40,802 nucleotides of DNA from a virus: the IMG/VR virus record IMGVR_UViG_3300031624_000004, positions 1-40,802 of that record; one strand, 5' to 3'. The notes below the pieces were generated by a model that was given only the letters and a program-made list of their open reading frames with translations, had not been told where the DNA came from and did no database searches. Position numbers and translations under genes: made by a program. Within the stretch, counting starts at the first letter, position 1. Every line of letters starts with the position of its first letter. Below, in pieces: positions 23,241 through 30,322 of the stretch.

Positions 23241-23451
23241 TACTCCCCCTCCTTGAGTTTACTGAATTAATCATGCCTTTTCGTAAGGTTAATATATATG
23301 GCTCATGCTCCTGCGGGTTTATTCCGAGTTTTTTGTAAATTACATGGGGAATATATATAGACCAATAATCATCTGTGTCCCTTTCTGTGCGTTGGAAATG
23401 GTCATTACCTATATAGACAAGTTGTATCTTTTTCACCTTATCCTTGTCCAT
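23233..23451 (-). CDS. uncharacterised small protein (72 aa)
   Basis: A 72-residue protein with an alternating pattern (IQLVYIGNDHFQRT, then WSIYIPHVIYKKLGI and EPYILTLRKG). The order of strand, Ile-Pro and KLGI resembles swapped-hairpin AbrB-like domains, but the match is loose. Overlaps the 47-residue gene by 8 bases. Function unknown. Confidence 0.5.
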   Translation of the reverse strand: MDKDKVKKIQLVYIGNDHFQRTERDTDDYWSIYIPHVIYKKLGINPQEHEPYILTLRKGMINSVNSRRGSND

Positions 23452-23454
23452 TGA

Positions 23455-23568
23455 TTACCTCCCCGACTTTCTTATTATCACCCAAGATAAGTCTCCCAAT
23501 ACAGCCTTTGCTACTAATTTCCAGAATCTCCTAATATATCTTTGCTGTTCCTCTGTAGGCTTATCCAT
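23455..23568 (-). CDS. small helical protein (37 aa)
   Basis: A 37-residue frame with a perfect AAGGAGG site seven bases before ATG 23568. It has two short helices (TEEQQRYIRRFWKLVAKAVL). The strong site and the fit between flanking genes argue that it is real. No family. Confidence 0.55.
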   Translation of the reverse strand: MDKPTEEQQRYIRRFWKLVAKAVLGDLSWVIIRKSGR

Positions 23569-23596
23569 TGTTGGCCTCCTTAAGTTATTACTAAAT

Positions 23597-24034
23597 TTAT
23601 TTCACGAAACTAGACCTGCCACCACCAACATCAGGCTCGTCATTCAGGTTTATCTTAGGAACATTGAAGCCTTCTGTAATTCTCTTAAATATCCTCTCCC
23701 GTTCCTTTTTAACAGCCCGTTCTATATAGGGCTGGATAGCAGAAACAAAGATAGAAAGAAATTCATCTACATGCGGTTTTATATTGACATAGGTTTTCTC
23801 GCTACATTCAGATATGGTGTGCGCTAGTAGGGAATCCAGTGCCTCCCTCAACTCCGGTAAAGGCCGCTGCTGGATACGGAGGACTTTTTCTACATAGAGA
23901 TAAACAGAGTTCGCCAAGCCTTCCGCAATATCATCCTCCGACCAACCCTTCGCTGTAATTCCGTGAACATTCAAAAAGGCAAGGAAATCTTTGATTAGTT
24001 CCCCTTTTGGTAGATACTTCTCGTAGTCGCTCAT
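23597..24034 (-). CDS. uncharacterised early protein (145 aa)
   Basis: A 145-residue helical protein starting MSDYEKYLPKGELIKDFLAFL. A middle region holds LANSVYLYVEKVLRIQQRPLPELREALDSLLAH. The C-terminus has IERAVKKERERIFKRITEG followed by a polar tail. Its start overlaps the stop of the initiator-like gene (ATGA), so it may be a replication accessory factor such as a helicase loader. There is no Walker motif, which argues against an ATPase. Confidence 0.55.
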   Translation of the reverse strand: MSDYEKYLPKGELIKDFLAFLNVHGITAKGWSEDDIAEGLANSVYLYVEKVLRIQQRPLPELREALDSLLAHTISECSEKTYVNIKPHVDEFLSIFVSAIQPYIERAVKKERERIFKRITEGFNVPKINLNDEPDVGGGRSSFVK

Positions 24035-24672
24035 TTTGTCTCCTCCTTGCGTGTCCCATCGGCATTGTATTTATCGGGATGCAAGCGGGCTAAGTCATCG
24101 CCGTTCCGCGCTATCATGTGGTCGTATTTGCCTCCATAAAATCTGTTTGGGTCATCTTCCTTCACCTTTTTCCTTCTTCTGTCTCTACGTCCCCCCTTCC
24201 AAGGGGGGACTACAGGGGGGTTATTACCTAATCCTTTTTTCCTATTCCCTACCTCCCTACCCCCTACCCCCCTATTCCCTACTGGTAGAGCTACCCCCTT
24301 GCTGGGGTAGGGCTTGGGTAGAGCTGGGGTACAATCACTAGGGATTGGGGCAAATGTCCACTTACTGGGGTTTTTGATATCTTGGTGAACCAAGAACCTG
24401 ATAACGCATCCGAAGGGCTTGTTTTCAAACTGGAACTTCTTTATTTTCCCGGCGGTCTCTAGTTTATCCAGCCACTCGCCAATATCCTTGCCGGAGATAT
24501 CTTGGTCATAGGGGAAAAGCTGCGCCTTGATTCTAGCCGGTCTCCATTCAAATACCCCCTGGTCATCAGATAAATTCCATAAACCTATGTATAATAAACG
24601 GGCATCACGGGGAAGTTCGCCAAGTTTTTCATCAATCCAGAACTGAGGCTTTATCGTTCTTATTCTTGGCAT
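24031..24672 (-). CDS. replication initiator-like protein with winged-helix N-terminus (213 aa)
   Basis: Residues 1-100 match the start of a large family of phage and Firmicute-type replication proteins: RIRTIKPQFWIDEKLGELP, RLLYIGLWNLSDDQGVFEWRP, IKAQLFPYD, LDKLETAGKIKKF and VIRFLVHQDIKNPSKW. This is a winged-helix DNA-binding module. Residues 120-170 are a low-complexity Gly/Arg/Pro linker, whose DNA is repeat-rich (see 24191-24310). The C-terminus is charged. The family recruits the host helicase at an origin, and no phage polymerase is encoded. An HNH gene overlaps its start. Confidence 0.65.
   Translation of the reverse strand: MPRIRTIKPQFWIDEKLGELPRDARLLYIGLWNLSDDQGVFEWRPARIKAQLFPYDQDISGKDIGEWLDKLETAGKIKKFQFENKPFGCVIRFLVHQDIKNPSKWTFAPIPSDCTPALPKPYPSKGVALPVGNRGVGGREVGNRKKGLGNNPPVVPPWKGGRRDRRRKKVKEDDPNRFYGGKYDHMIARNGDDLARLHPDKYNADGTRKEETK
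24191..24310. other. candidate replication origin inside the initiator-like gene
   Basis: Within 120 bases there are a perfect CCCCCCTT-CC-AAGGGGGG palindrome (24191-24208), two copies of CCTATTCCCTAC 30 bases apart (24241 and 24271), GGTAG-AG-CTACC (24284-24295) and CTACCCC/GGGGTAG arms (24291-24310). An AT-rich stretch lies at 24221-24240. In lambda the origin lies within the initiator gene O, so the placement is suggestive only. Confidence 0.4.
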
Positions 24673-25142
24673 AATAAAATAAATTCCTCTTCTGTTTTAT
24701 CATGCTTCCGTCTATTGCAATTTCTACAAGCGGTTACAAGGTTGTCGTCCTCATTGTTGCCGCCTTTGGATAGAGGGAGTTTATGGTCTATTTCTAATAT
24801 TCCGCCTCTTTTACCGCAATAATGGCAGGTATAATTGTCCCTCTTAAATAATCGCTCTCGCGTTTCAAGCCATAATCTATAGTCTACGTTACACAAACGA
24901 CTATCTATAAATTTAGCCTTGAACTCTTTAACTTCTTCATCTAAATCAGGCTCAAAAGTTATTCTTTCAATAGCACACCAATTTATAAATATTTTTTTAT
25001 ACCGCCCTAGTTTCTCTATCAAATCTGGGCGCTCATTTAATTCTTCCCCCACATCTACTTTCAAGGGGCTTATATACCACCAAAGTCTATTGATTAAACC
25101 CACATTATATTTTGATAAGGTCTGTTTTCTCGGTCTAGCCAT
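24660..25142 (-). CDS. HNH endonuclease (160 aa)
   Basis: A 160-residue protein. The C-terminal half has RDNYTCHYCGKRGGILEIDH (about 98-117), then LPLSKGGNNEDDNLVTACRNCN and RRKHDK. The two CxxC pairs and the DH-N-H elements are a standard HNH nuclease with zinc support. The first 90 residues are helical and unique. It could be a homing-like nuclease, a packaging-associated nuclease or a host-degrading enzyme. Position next to the initiator-like gene, away from terminase, does not support the packaging role. Confidence 0.78.
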   Translation of the reverse strand: MARPRKQTLSKYNVGLINRLWWYISPLKVDVGEELNERPDLIEKLGRYKKIFINWCAIERITFEPDLDEEVKEFKAKFIDSRLCNVDYRLWLETRERLFKRDNYTCHYCGKRGGILEIDHKLPLSKGGNNEDDNLVTACRNCNRRKHDKTEEEFILLCQE

Positions 25143-25358
25143 TTAGCGTAAAGCTCCGTTGCAAATATCATGTTCCTTGCTGCCTATTAGCCTGGCTCCA
25201 AAGTTGCCAGAGCCCCAGAGGTGCTTTTCAGAGACGAAAGGGAATGAGACTTTCTTACAAACGTCCTTTTGCCACCCGCATTGTAGGCAGAAAAGGAACA
25301 CTCCGTAGTGGTCGGAGTCCTGGCTTACTTGGCCGCCGCAGCGGGGGCATTTTTTCAT
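25143..25358 (-). CDS. zinc-ribbon protein (71 aa)
   Basis: A 71-residue product: CPRCGG (residues 4-9), then FLFCLQCGWQKDVC. This is a two-knuckle zinc ribbon of the type found in transcription factors, and a C-terminal segment without features follows. GAGGAAAGA precedes ATG 25358. It runs up to the HNH gene without a gap. Likely nucleic acid binding. Confidence 0.65.
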   Translation of the reverse strand: MKKCPRCGGQVSQDSDHYGVFLFCLQCGWQKDVCKKVSFPFVSEKHLWGSGNFGARLIGSKEHDICNGALR

Positions 25359-25418
25359 TCTTTCCTCAGCTATATCACCTTGAACTCAATCACCCAGACC
25401 CACGGATTGCTTTTTGTT

Positions 25419-25631
25419 TCATTTCCCCTCCGGATAACGGGTTTTGAGTTCATCTAAGGCTTCTCTGTTAGGATAAGCCAGATTAAATTTCTCCTCTATA
25501 AAATCTATTATCTCACGTGCTGTTTGTTGACGGGCTACTCTTGCTGCAATCTTAGCAATCTCTAGCATACCTTCACAAATATCTAAGGGCTTAAACTCCA
25601 CCCCTTGTAGTTCTTTTTTCTCTGCCATCAT
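25419..25631 (-). CDS. small early protein with RQQTAREI motif, paralogue of 30023-30322 (70 aa)
   Basis: Start at one of two adjacent ATGs (25631 or 25628) in the context GGGGGATATGATGG, overlapping the previous stop. The 70-residue product carries ARVARQQTAREIIDFIEE and ends LKTRYPEGK. The same two elements occur in the gene at 30023-30322 (RQQTAREIFKEIE, LKARYLEGK), so the two are paralogues. Many phage genomes carry such proteins. Function unknown. Confidence 0.65.
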   Translation of the reverse strand: MMAEKKELQGVEFKPLDICEGMLEIAKIAARVARQQTAREIIDFIEEKFNLAYPNREALDELKTRYPEGK

Positions 25632-25870
25632 ATCCCCCAATCCTTTAGCTGAGTTTGCCATTTTAGAGTACCGATAGGATAGTTATTGTTTATCCACTCC
25701 ACTACTTCCCTTCTCCCCTCTTGCTTACCTGTCTTGAAAGAGATTTCAGCTTGTTTTGTGGCTACTGCTTTTGGAGTATGAATTAATCCAACCCCCTCTT
25801 CATACCTCACGGCACATTTTAGTAATTCAGTATCATCCATTATTGTATCTTTAGCTTCCTGTGGTATCAT
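25628..25870 (-). CDS. small early protein (80 aa), ends in KDWGI
   Basis: ATG 25870 has AAAAGGAGAAGCCG upstream. A longer frame to 25939 overlaps the 42-residue gene. The 80-residue helical product has AVATKQAEISFKTGKQEGRREVVEWI, a pattern common in early phage proteins, and ends TLKWQTQLKDWGI. Its C-terminus resembles the 28-residue product at 29937-30023 (EWQNLITKWGI). Confidence 0.65.
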   Translation of the reverse strand: MIPQEAKDTIMDDTELLKCAVRYEEGVGLIHTPKAVATKQAEISFKTGKQEGRREVVEWINNNYPIGTLKWQTQLKDWGI

Positions 25871-25899
25871 CGGCTTCTCCTTTTCGGCACTTATGGGTT

Positions 25900-26028
25900 T
25901 TAAGCTGTAATGGGTGCACGTACCCAATAAAACCAGCATTTGTAAGCAGTGCTAGGTATTTCTTTTGGCTCTGGTATTTTCCCAAAGCACCAATATTCCC
26001 AACTTTGGCCAGCATCCTGAGTTATCAC
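25900..26028 (-). CDS. tryptophan-rich small protein, GTG start (42 aa)
   Basis: A GTG-started frame with AAAGGAGAGGGAAATA directly upstream, right after the structured RNA candidate. The 42-residue product is unusually aromatic (QSWEYWCFGK, AYKCWFYWVRAP), with four Trp. It may be a small domain that binds RNA or protein. Coupling to the RNA candidate is a guess based on position. No family recognised. Confidence 0.55.
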   Translation of the reverse strand: MITQDAGQSWEYWCFGKIPEPKEIPSTAYKCWFYWVRAPITA

Positions 26029-26049
26029 TATTTCCCTCTCCTTTCACTG

Positions 26050-26400
26050 GCACTCTTGGGGGGGGCTACTTTCCGTATCAGTTACCCTACCGGCGTCTAG
26101 CCCATGCGAGCTATCCTTCACCCCCCTTGAGTGCTCCGGCCAGTTGAGTTTACGACTCAGATTAAGCGGCATCCAAGTACTCAACGGAGGATGAGTCCCC
26201 CTATTCAGGTGCTTAACCCCCTTTCGGGTGGCCGGTTGCCAGCCATTGGGACAATCTATACCCACTTTTCAGCCCGAAGCTCCTGCACCCATCTGGGTGG
26301 CTGGCACTTGCTAGAGTTTCACGCTTTTCACGCTTACCCGTATGATAGAGGACACTGTGTATACTCAGTTTCCGCCTCCGTTTTCCGACACTCCAGCAAG
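26050..26400 (-). ncRNA. large structured RNA candidate (about 350 nt, four stacked domains)
   Basis: The 412-base gap 26029-26440 has no convincing gene on either strand. On the minus strand it forms four consecutive domains, each closed by a strong helix. These are 26390-26400 with 26307-26317 (11 bp, one G-U), 26298-26306 with 26237-26245 (9 bp), 26229-26235 with 26136-26142 (7 bp), and 26129-26134 with 26050-26055 plus 26121-26126 with 26058-26063. The linkers are 0-1 nt. Inner hairpins include CCC-GAAA-GGG, AGC-TTCGG-GCT, TTAAGC/GCTTAA and TGAGT/ACTCA. The G-U pairs and the GAAA loop favour the minus strand. I know no family with this layout. Confidence 0.75.
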
Positions 26401-26440
26401 CTATTAAGTTATTTCGTAAGTATCCCTTCATCTACAGTAT

Positions 26441-26980
26441 TCACTTCTTAATCAAAATAAAATCAACCATGCTTGTAGGATAATGTATCACAGTTCTACA
26501 TGGCACCCTTTCTAGTATTTCGTCTGTAAGCTTCTCCATGTATGGTATTCGCGGCTTGCGTGGGAAATGCTGATAAACCAGAATGTCCACGTAGGATATA
26601 AATCGGTTTATATCACGGTAGTAAAGATAACGCCTATCATTATCTCCAGCACTTTTTACCTCAATGCCATTATCAGGGTCAAAAAAGAGAATCCCATTAA
26701 TTTCTTCTATCTTTATGTCCTCTATTTGGCGATAGTAATTTTTTACATTTACAAATCCACATCCCTCTATTTCCTCAATGTTCCTCCGCTCACCATCCGT
26801 CAACTCTTGCAGGAATAAGGCTAACTGGTCATATGCTTTAATATTGGTGAACTTAGAATCCTGCCCTGGCACATCATCGTTGAGCATCCAGCATACTTGA
26901 ATGTCACAGTTACGAGACAGTTCATTAAGCGTCTGATACTTATGGTAATCGTTTATATCGCCTACGAATTGATTCCTCAT
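26441..26980 (-). CDS. conserved protein with QFVGDI and FFDPDNG motifs (179 aa)
   Basis: A 179-residue protein. NQFVGDINDYHKYQTLNEL (residues 3-21) and GILFFDPDNGIEV (about 95-107) match a widespread uncharacterised family, usually seen as QFVGDIGDYxKYxLLR and FFDPDNG. Two acidic residues in FDPDNG may bind metal. The base composition is clearly more AT-rich than the SSB-like and 338-residue-class genes nearby, suggesting separate acquisition. It lies directly upstream of the structured RNA candidate in the same direction and next to a cysteine-rich small gene. An enzymatic or defence-related role is possible but unsupported. Confidence 0.55.
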   Translation of the reverse strand: MRNQFVGDINDYHKYQTLNELSRNCDIQVCWMLNDDVPGQDSKFTNIKAYDQLALFLQELTDGERRNIEEIEGCGFVNVKNYYRQIEDIKIEEINGILFFDPDNGIEVKSAGDNDRRYLYYRDINRFISYVDILVYQHFPRKPRIPYMEKLTDEILERVPCRTVIHYPTSMVDFILIKK

Positions 26981-26982
26981 TA

Positions 26983-27153
26983 TTAACGTTTCCTATACTG
27001 CTTACATGAATAAACCACAGCGCAAGCCTTGCATCCCATTAATTTCAGACTTTCAACTTGGGCTATCAAATAATCGCTCGTTGCCGCACAAGTTTCTTGG
27101 AATTTACAAGTTTGACATTTATCATTGGCTTTTAGTTCATCTTCTGTATTCAA
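26983..27153 (-). CDS. cysteine-rich small protein, TTG start (56 aa)
   Basis: A frame from TTG 27153 with GAGGCTGAAATAAA upstream. There is no in-frame ATG before the cysteine region. The 56-residue product has CQTCKFQETC (13-22), CKAC (41-44) and a last Cys at 50. This spacing resembles zinc-binding knuckles or an iron-sulphur site. Its stop lies two bases before the next ATG. No family recognised. Confidence 0.5.
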   Translation of the reverse strand: MNTEDELKANDKCQTCKFQETCAATSDYLIAQVESLKLMGCKACAVVYSCKQYRKR

Positions 27154-27202
27154 TTTATTTCAGCCTCATACCTGTTATCAAGGGATACTTACCAGTTATT
27201 TT

Positions 27203-28015
27203 TCACCTACAAATTTCGTCCAGTATCCCCTGTATCTCGTTCGTAAGGGCCTCCGCCGCCGCTTTGGACAAGTTGGAGGCGGCCTCGGAAACGCTCTTGG
27301 CATCCTTCCCCGTCAGCTTGTTGATGCGCTGGATGACGGCGGTGTTCATCCAGTACGGCAGTTTCCGAGCCTGGAGGGCGGTGAGGGACTCGTGCAGCCA
27401 TTCGAGGTCGACGAAGCCGGCCCGTTTACCAGATGCGGACGCTAGAGCGTCCCAATCCTCATCTGGTGGCCGCTGGCGGGGTGCTGGCGGGGGGGCCGCG
27501 GCAGATTTCGCAGCCTGGCGCGGGGCTGGTTCCGCCAGGAAGTTGTCAAGACTCCTCTCGATGGCCTTCCAGTATTTCACTGTCAAACGGTGAAGGTCTT
27601 CGTCGGGTAGCATGGCTAGTTCAAGGTCGGTCGGGTCGCTGATATAACGTCCGACTTCGGCAATGGCCGTCTGCCCTTCGATAGACCGGCGTTTAACGGC
27701 TTCCAGAGCTAGGTCGTCTTCCAAGGAACGCCGGTATCCCCCGCCCTTGTTGTTAGCCACCCCAGGTGCCGGGCCACCGGCTGGCGCTTCGCTTATGAGC
27801 TTCCACTCTTTAATGTTGATTTTCGTCTTGCCCTGTATGATGACAACCTCCGGCTCTATCCCGATAACGGAACCGGGGGTGAGTTTTTCGAGGGCGGTAT
27901 CGAAGCTGGAAAATTCAGCGCCGTCGTCGCCAACGACGATTACGAGTGTCCAGTGGCCGCTTTTCCCCCCCTCGCCGCTCTTACTTTTTACTTCGGCTAT
28001 CGTGACCTTTTGCAT
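27203..28015 (-). CDS. OB-fold single-stranded DNA-binding-like protein (270 aa)
   Basis: A 270-residue protein. Residues 1-75 have the strand pattern of an OB fold (TIAEVKSKSG, HWTLVIVVGDDGAEFSSF, GSVIGIEPEVVIIQGKTKINIKEWKLI). A linker rich in G, P and A follows, then a helical middle (LEDDLALEAVKRRS), an Ala/Pro-rich linker, and a C-terminal helical domain with KLPYWMNTAVIQRINKLTGKDAKSV. Phage proteins of this kind replace host SSB in replication or recombination. It is GC-rich compared with neighbours, and the next gene downstream is the Cys-rich one. Confidence 0.55.
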   Translation of the reverse strand: MQKVTIAEVKSKSGEGGKSGHWTLVIVVGDDGAEFSSFDTALEKLTPGSVIGIEPEVVIIQGKTKINIKEWKLISEAPAGGPAPGVANNKGGGYRRSLEDDLALEAVKRRSIEGQTAIAEVGRYISDPTDLELAMLPDEDLHRLTVKYWKAIERSLDNFLAEPAPRQAAKSAAAPPPAPRQRPPDEDWDALASASGKRAGFVDLEWLHESLTALQARKLPYWMNTAVIQRINKLTGKDAKSVSEAASNLSKAAAEALTNEIQGILDEICR

Positions 28016-28018
28016 GGC

Positions 28019-28558
28019 TTACTTCCCTTCCGGCTTGAATAACTCTGGGTTTTCGTGGAGATTGCCGATTACTTTAAGACCATATACATTGATTAGCTTT
28101 TGTGTTAAGCTATCCACGCCGTCACGGTTTTCAATATAAAATCCAGTGCCTTCGGCATGGTCAGCATATTCTCGGTCATTACAATATTCGCCAAATTTAA
28201 CCTGCGCTGTCCGAATATCGCCCCCTAGAATATCCCCCTTATCGCCCCCTAGAATATCTCCCTCGTAAATCTCCTTGCCGTTCCACTCTTCCTTTGTTTT
28301 ACCACTATCTAACCATGCTTTTTGCTCGGCGGGTTTTAATTGCCCCCACTTTGTAGCATCATGGAGGCCGGTGTATTGCCTTCTAAAGAGTTTATTCATA
28401 CCTTTTGGCCAGTACGTCCGGCAATTCAAAATGTCATCAGAATCAAGAACATAGTACCAAGCACCACCATCGAAGTAAGGGTCATAGGATTCATAACCGA
28501 TACGCTTACTGGTTTGTTCGCTAGAGCCTTCCCTTAGTTCGAATTTAATCTCTCTCAT
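28019..28558 (-). CDS. YopX-family protein (179 aa)
   Basis: Starts MREIKFELRE and contains YTGLHDATKWGQ (63-74), KEIYEGDILGGD (about 95-106) and VIGNLHENPEL near the C-terminus. That is the order of the YopX family, found in many phages. Its function is unknown. The middle holds a 21-base tandem duplication that repeats GDILGGD, so the copy is somewhat longer than usual. GGGAGGTAGGTAA precedes ATG 28558. Four bases separate it from the SSB-like gene. Confidence 0.8.
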   Translation of the reverse strand: MREIKFELREGSSEQTSKRIGYESYDPYFDGGAWYYVLDSDDILNCRTYWPKGMNKLFRRQYTGLHDATKWGQLKPAEQKAWLDSGKTKEEWNGKEIYEGDILGGDKGDILGGDIRTAQVKFGEYCNDREYADHAEGTGFYIENRDGVDSLTQKLINVYGLKVIGNLHENPELFKPEGK

Positions 28559-28574
28559 TTACCTACCTCCCCCT

Positions 28575-28928
28575 TCACAATCCTCCCTTTTCTCCAAAGC
28601 GTTTATCCCAGTAGTATTGAATTGTCAGTATAAAGGAAATAGCCATTTCGGGGTCGTCGCCGCCATGAGGGTCATGACCACACTCTAAGCCATCCATACG
28701 GCAAGAAGTAGTATGAGGAGAATCTACCCCTAGTATTTTGCCTATCGGGCATAGTTCGCAATTTTGGTCAGTGTACGCACACAATGGGCAAGTGTAGAAG
28801 GTTTCAATCCCTCTTGCAGATAGAATTATATAACTCTCATGGCTGTAATCCGTTCCGTTTTCAAGCGCCCTTATCCTTGATTCAACTGTCAACTCAAGTG
28901 CCTCGGTTGCTGACTTAATCTCTCTCAT
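28575..28928 (-). CDS. cysteine-rich protein (117 aa)
   Basis: I take ATG 28928 (MREIKSATEA) with GGGGGAAATGAAGAA upstream, rather than the frame from 28952. A helical start is followed by FYTCPLCAYTDQNCELCPIG, a four-cysteine cluster that probably binds zinc, then CRMDGLECGHDPHGGDDPE and an aromatic C-terminus. The first five residues match the YopX gene next to it, pointing to a duplicated start segment. No known family. Confidence 0.6.
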   Translation of the reverse strand: MREIKSATEALELTVESRIRALENGTDYSHESYIILSARGIETFYTCPLCAYTDQNCELCPIGKILGVDSPHTTSCRMDGLECGHDPHGGDDPEMAISFILTIQYYWDKRFGEKGGL

Positions 28929-28932
28929 TTCT

Positions 28933-29940
28933 TCATTTCCCCCTGTTGACATATACTGGGTCGTTGTAGAAGCGAACGCCCGGTACTGGCTTTTTATCGT
29001 GGTGATTTTTGGCGATGGCGTTCAGCATGGCCATGTCCACCATCATGTACTCGCGCGGCACATCGTCGGGTTTGACCACTTCGGCCTTCCAGTTATCTCG
29101 CATGGAGCCCGTGGTCAGCCCGGTACGTACTACCCTGGCCGATGCCGGGGCCTCTACGGGCGTGATGTCAACGGAAAACTCCCCAGTGCCGGACTGCTCG
29201 GCCTGTTCACGGGCGACCTCCATTGCCTTCCGGTTCGTTTCCTCGGCCTTCCGGCGGTGCTCCTCGACGGCGGCGTTGTAGTTCTTCATCTTCTGGGTGA
29301 GGATACTGTCGGCCAGCTCCAGCGGCCCCACGAACTCCTTGAAAGCCTTGTTGAAGGCATCCAGGTGGGCACGGAGGGGAGCAACGTATTCCTTACGCCT
29401 GTCCTCCAGGGCCCGGCGCAGGTTGCGGATAACGGCCATGTCGTCGGCGGCCCGCCCCTGCTCCACCCGGTCGAAGATAAGGCGCTCTTCGGCCAGGGCC
29501 AACAGCCTCTTCCCTTCCTCGTAAAGCTCCAGGACGCGGGGGTCGTTCTCCGGGCAGGTGCGCACGATGGATGCGGCACCAGCGTCAAGCAGGGATTTCA
29601 GGTCGTGGGGGTCTGCTTCAGGGGCTTCGGTGTTTGCAAAAGGGCGAGTAACAAGCGTTCCCGCTTCCCTCGCCGCATCCTCCCGAGTCAGCGCCGGTTT
29701 GACTATCTTTGACCCCGCCGGTATCGTTTTTATATCCTTGATGGCCTTGTACTCGGCTTCGGGCACATCGACGGCACTGACGGTTGCCGGGCAGTTCTTG
29801 TCGCGCACCGGAACCCACACCCTGTCGCCCACTGTCAGAGTATCTTCTGAGAGGTAGGTGTATTCCTGATAGCTTGGGCCTCCCTCCCCGAGGTCGTAGC
29901 GCACCTTGACAACCTGGAGAGTTTTTATATCTTCCATCAT
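28933..29940 (-). CDS. coiled-coil recombination/replication-associated protein (335 aa)
   Basis: Start at the first of two ATGs in GGGGGATATGATGG. Residues 1-60 (VVKVRYDLGEG, YTYLSEDTLTVGDRVWVPVRD) resemble the PriA 3'-binding-type beta barrel found in some phage proteins. Residues about 100-240 form a long coiled coil (ALEDRRKEYVAPLRAHLDAFN, VEEHRRKAEETNRKAMEVA). The C-terminus has VPREYMMVD and PGVRFYND, common in phage proteins next to SSB or recombinase genes. GC-rich. It probably acts with the SSB-like protein on single-stranded DNA. Exact role unknown. Confidence 0.55.
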   Translation of the reverse strand: MMEDIKTLQVVKVRYDLGEGGPSYQEYTYLSEDTLTVGDRVWVPVRDKNCPATVSAVDVPEAEYKAIKDIKTIPAGSKIVKPALTREDAAREAGTLVTRPFANTEAPEADPHDLKSLLDAGAASIVRTCPENDPRVLELYEEGKRLLALAEERLIFDRVEQGRAADDMAVIRNLRRALEDRRKEYVAPLRAHLDAFNKAFKEFVGPLELADSILTQKMKNYNAAVEEHRRKAEETNRKAMEVAREQAEQSGTGEFSVDITPVEAPASARVVRTGLTTGSMRDNWKAEVVKPDDVPREYMMVDMAMLNAIAKNHHDKKPVPGVRFYNDPVYVNRGK

Positions 29941-30023
29941 ATCCCCCATTTAGTAATGAGATTTTGCCACTCTACCGTTTCTCCAACAGGAATTTCAGTA
30001 TAACTTTCACCATCACCATCCAT
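29937..30023 (-). CDS. 28-residue peptide, relative of the C-terminus of 25628-25870
   Basis: A frame in a TAATG overlap with the gene before it and an ATGATG overlap with the gene after it. The product ends TVEWQNLITKWGI, close to TLKWQTQLKDWGI of the 80-residue gene. It is either a real small gene or a remnant of a larger duplicated gene. Confidence 0.45.
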   Translation of the reverse strand: MDGDGESYTEIPVGETVEWQNLITKWGI

Positions 30024-30322
30024 TATTTCCCCTCCAGATAACGGGCTTTAAGAGCTTGCCAATCTTCATTATAGACAGCAAAATCACCATCTTCATAGGC
30101 ATCATTGGTTGGTAAACTACCCGCTAAATTATTTTCTATCTCCTTAAATATCTCCCTTGCTGTCTGCTGGCGGGTCTTGGCATCCTGTAATTTTACAAGT
30201 GTCTCAAAATCAAATTCAGCCGTTGTCGTGACATATATTCCCTCTTTTCTTTGGGTGAGTTTAAGTAAATCTAGTTTATCTACTTGGTCATAATTAATTA
30301 ATCTCTCATTCTCTGCCATCAT
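30023..30322 (-). CDS. small early protein with RQQTAREI motif, paralogue of 25419-25631 (99 aa)
   Basis: Start chosen at ATG 30322 in AAGGAATGGGGGTTATGATGG. A frame from 30331 has its site too close. The 99-residue product carries KTRQQTAREIFKEIE and ends LKARYLEGK, as does the shorter paralogue. The N-terminal 45 residues (LINYDQVDKLDLLKLTQ) are specific. It overlaps the DUF6166 gene by 17 bases. Function unknown. Confidence 0.65.
   Translation of the reverse strand: MMAENERLINYDQVDKLDLLKLTQRKEGIYVTTTAEFDFETLVKLQDAKTRQQTAREIFKEIENNLAGSLPTNDAYEDGDFAVYNEDWQALKARYLEGK

Noticed and set aside
26041-26110. Group I intron core: GGCTAGACG and GTAGCC could be P7 strands, with ACCGGC/GCCGGT as P3
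   Set aside because: The P3 strand overlaps a better 7-bp domain helix (CCGGCCA/TGGCCGG), P4-P6 is missing, and there is no interrupted gene on the flanks.
26213-26431. A 72-residue minus-strand frame and others in the structured gap
   Set aside because: No ribosome site, arginine-rich composition without domains, and full overlap with the RNA helices.
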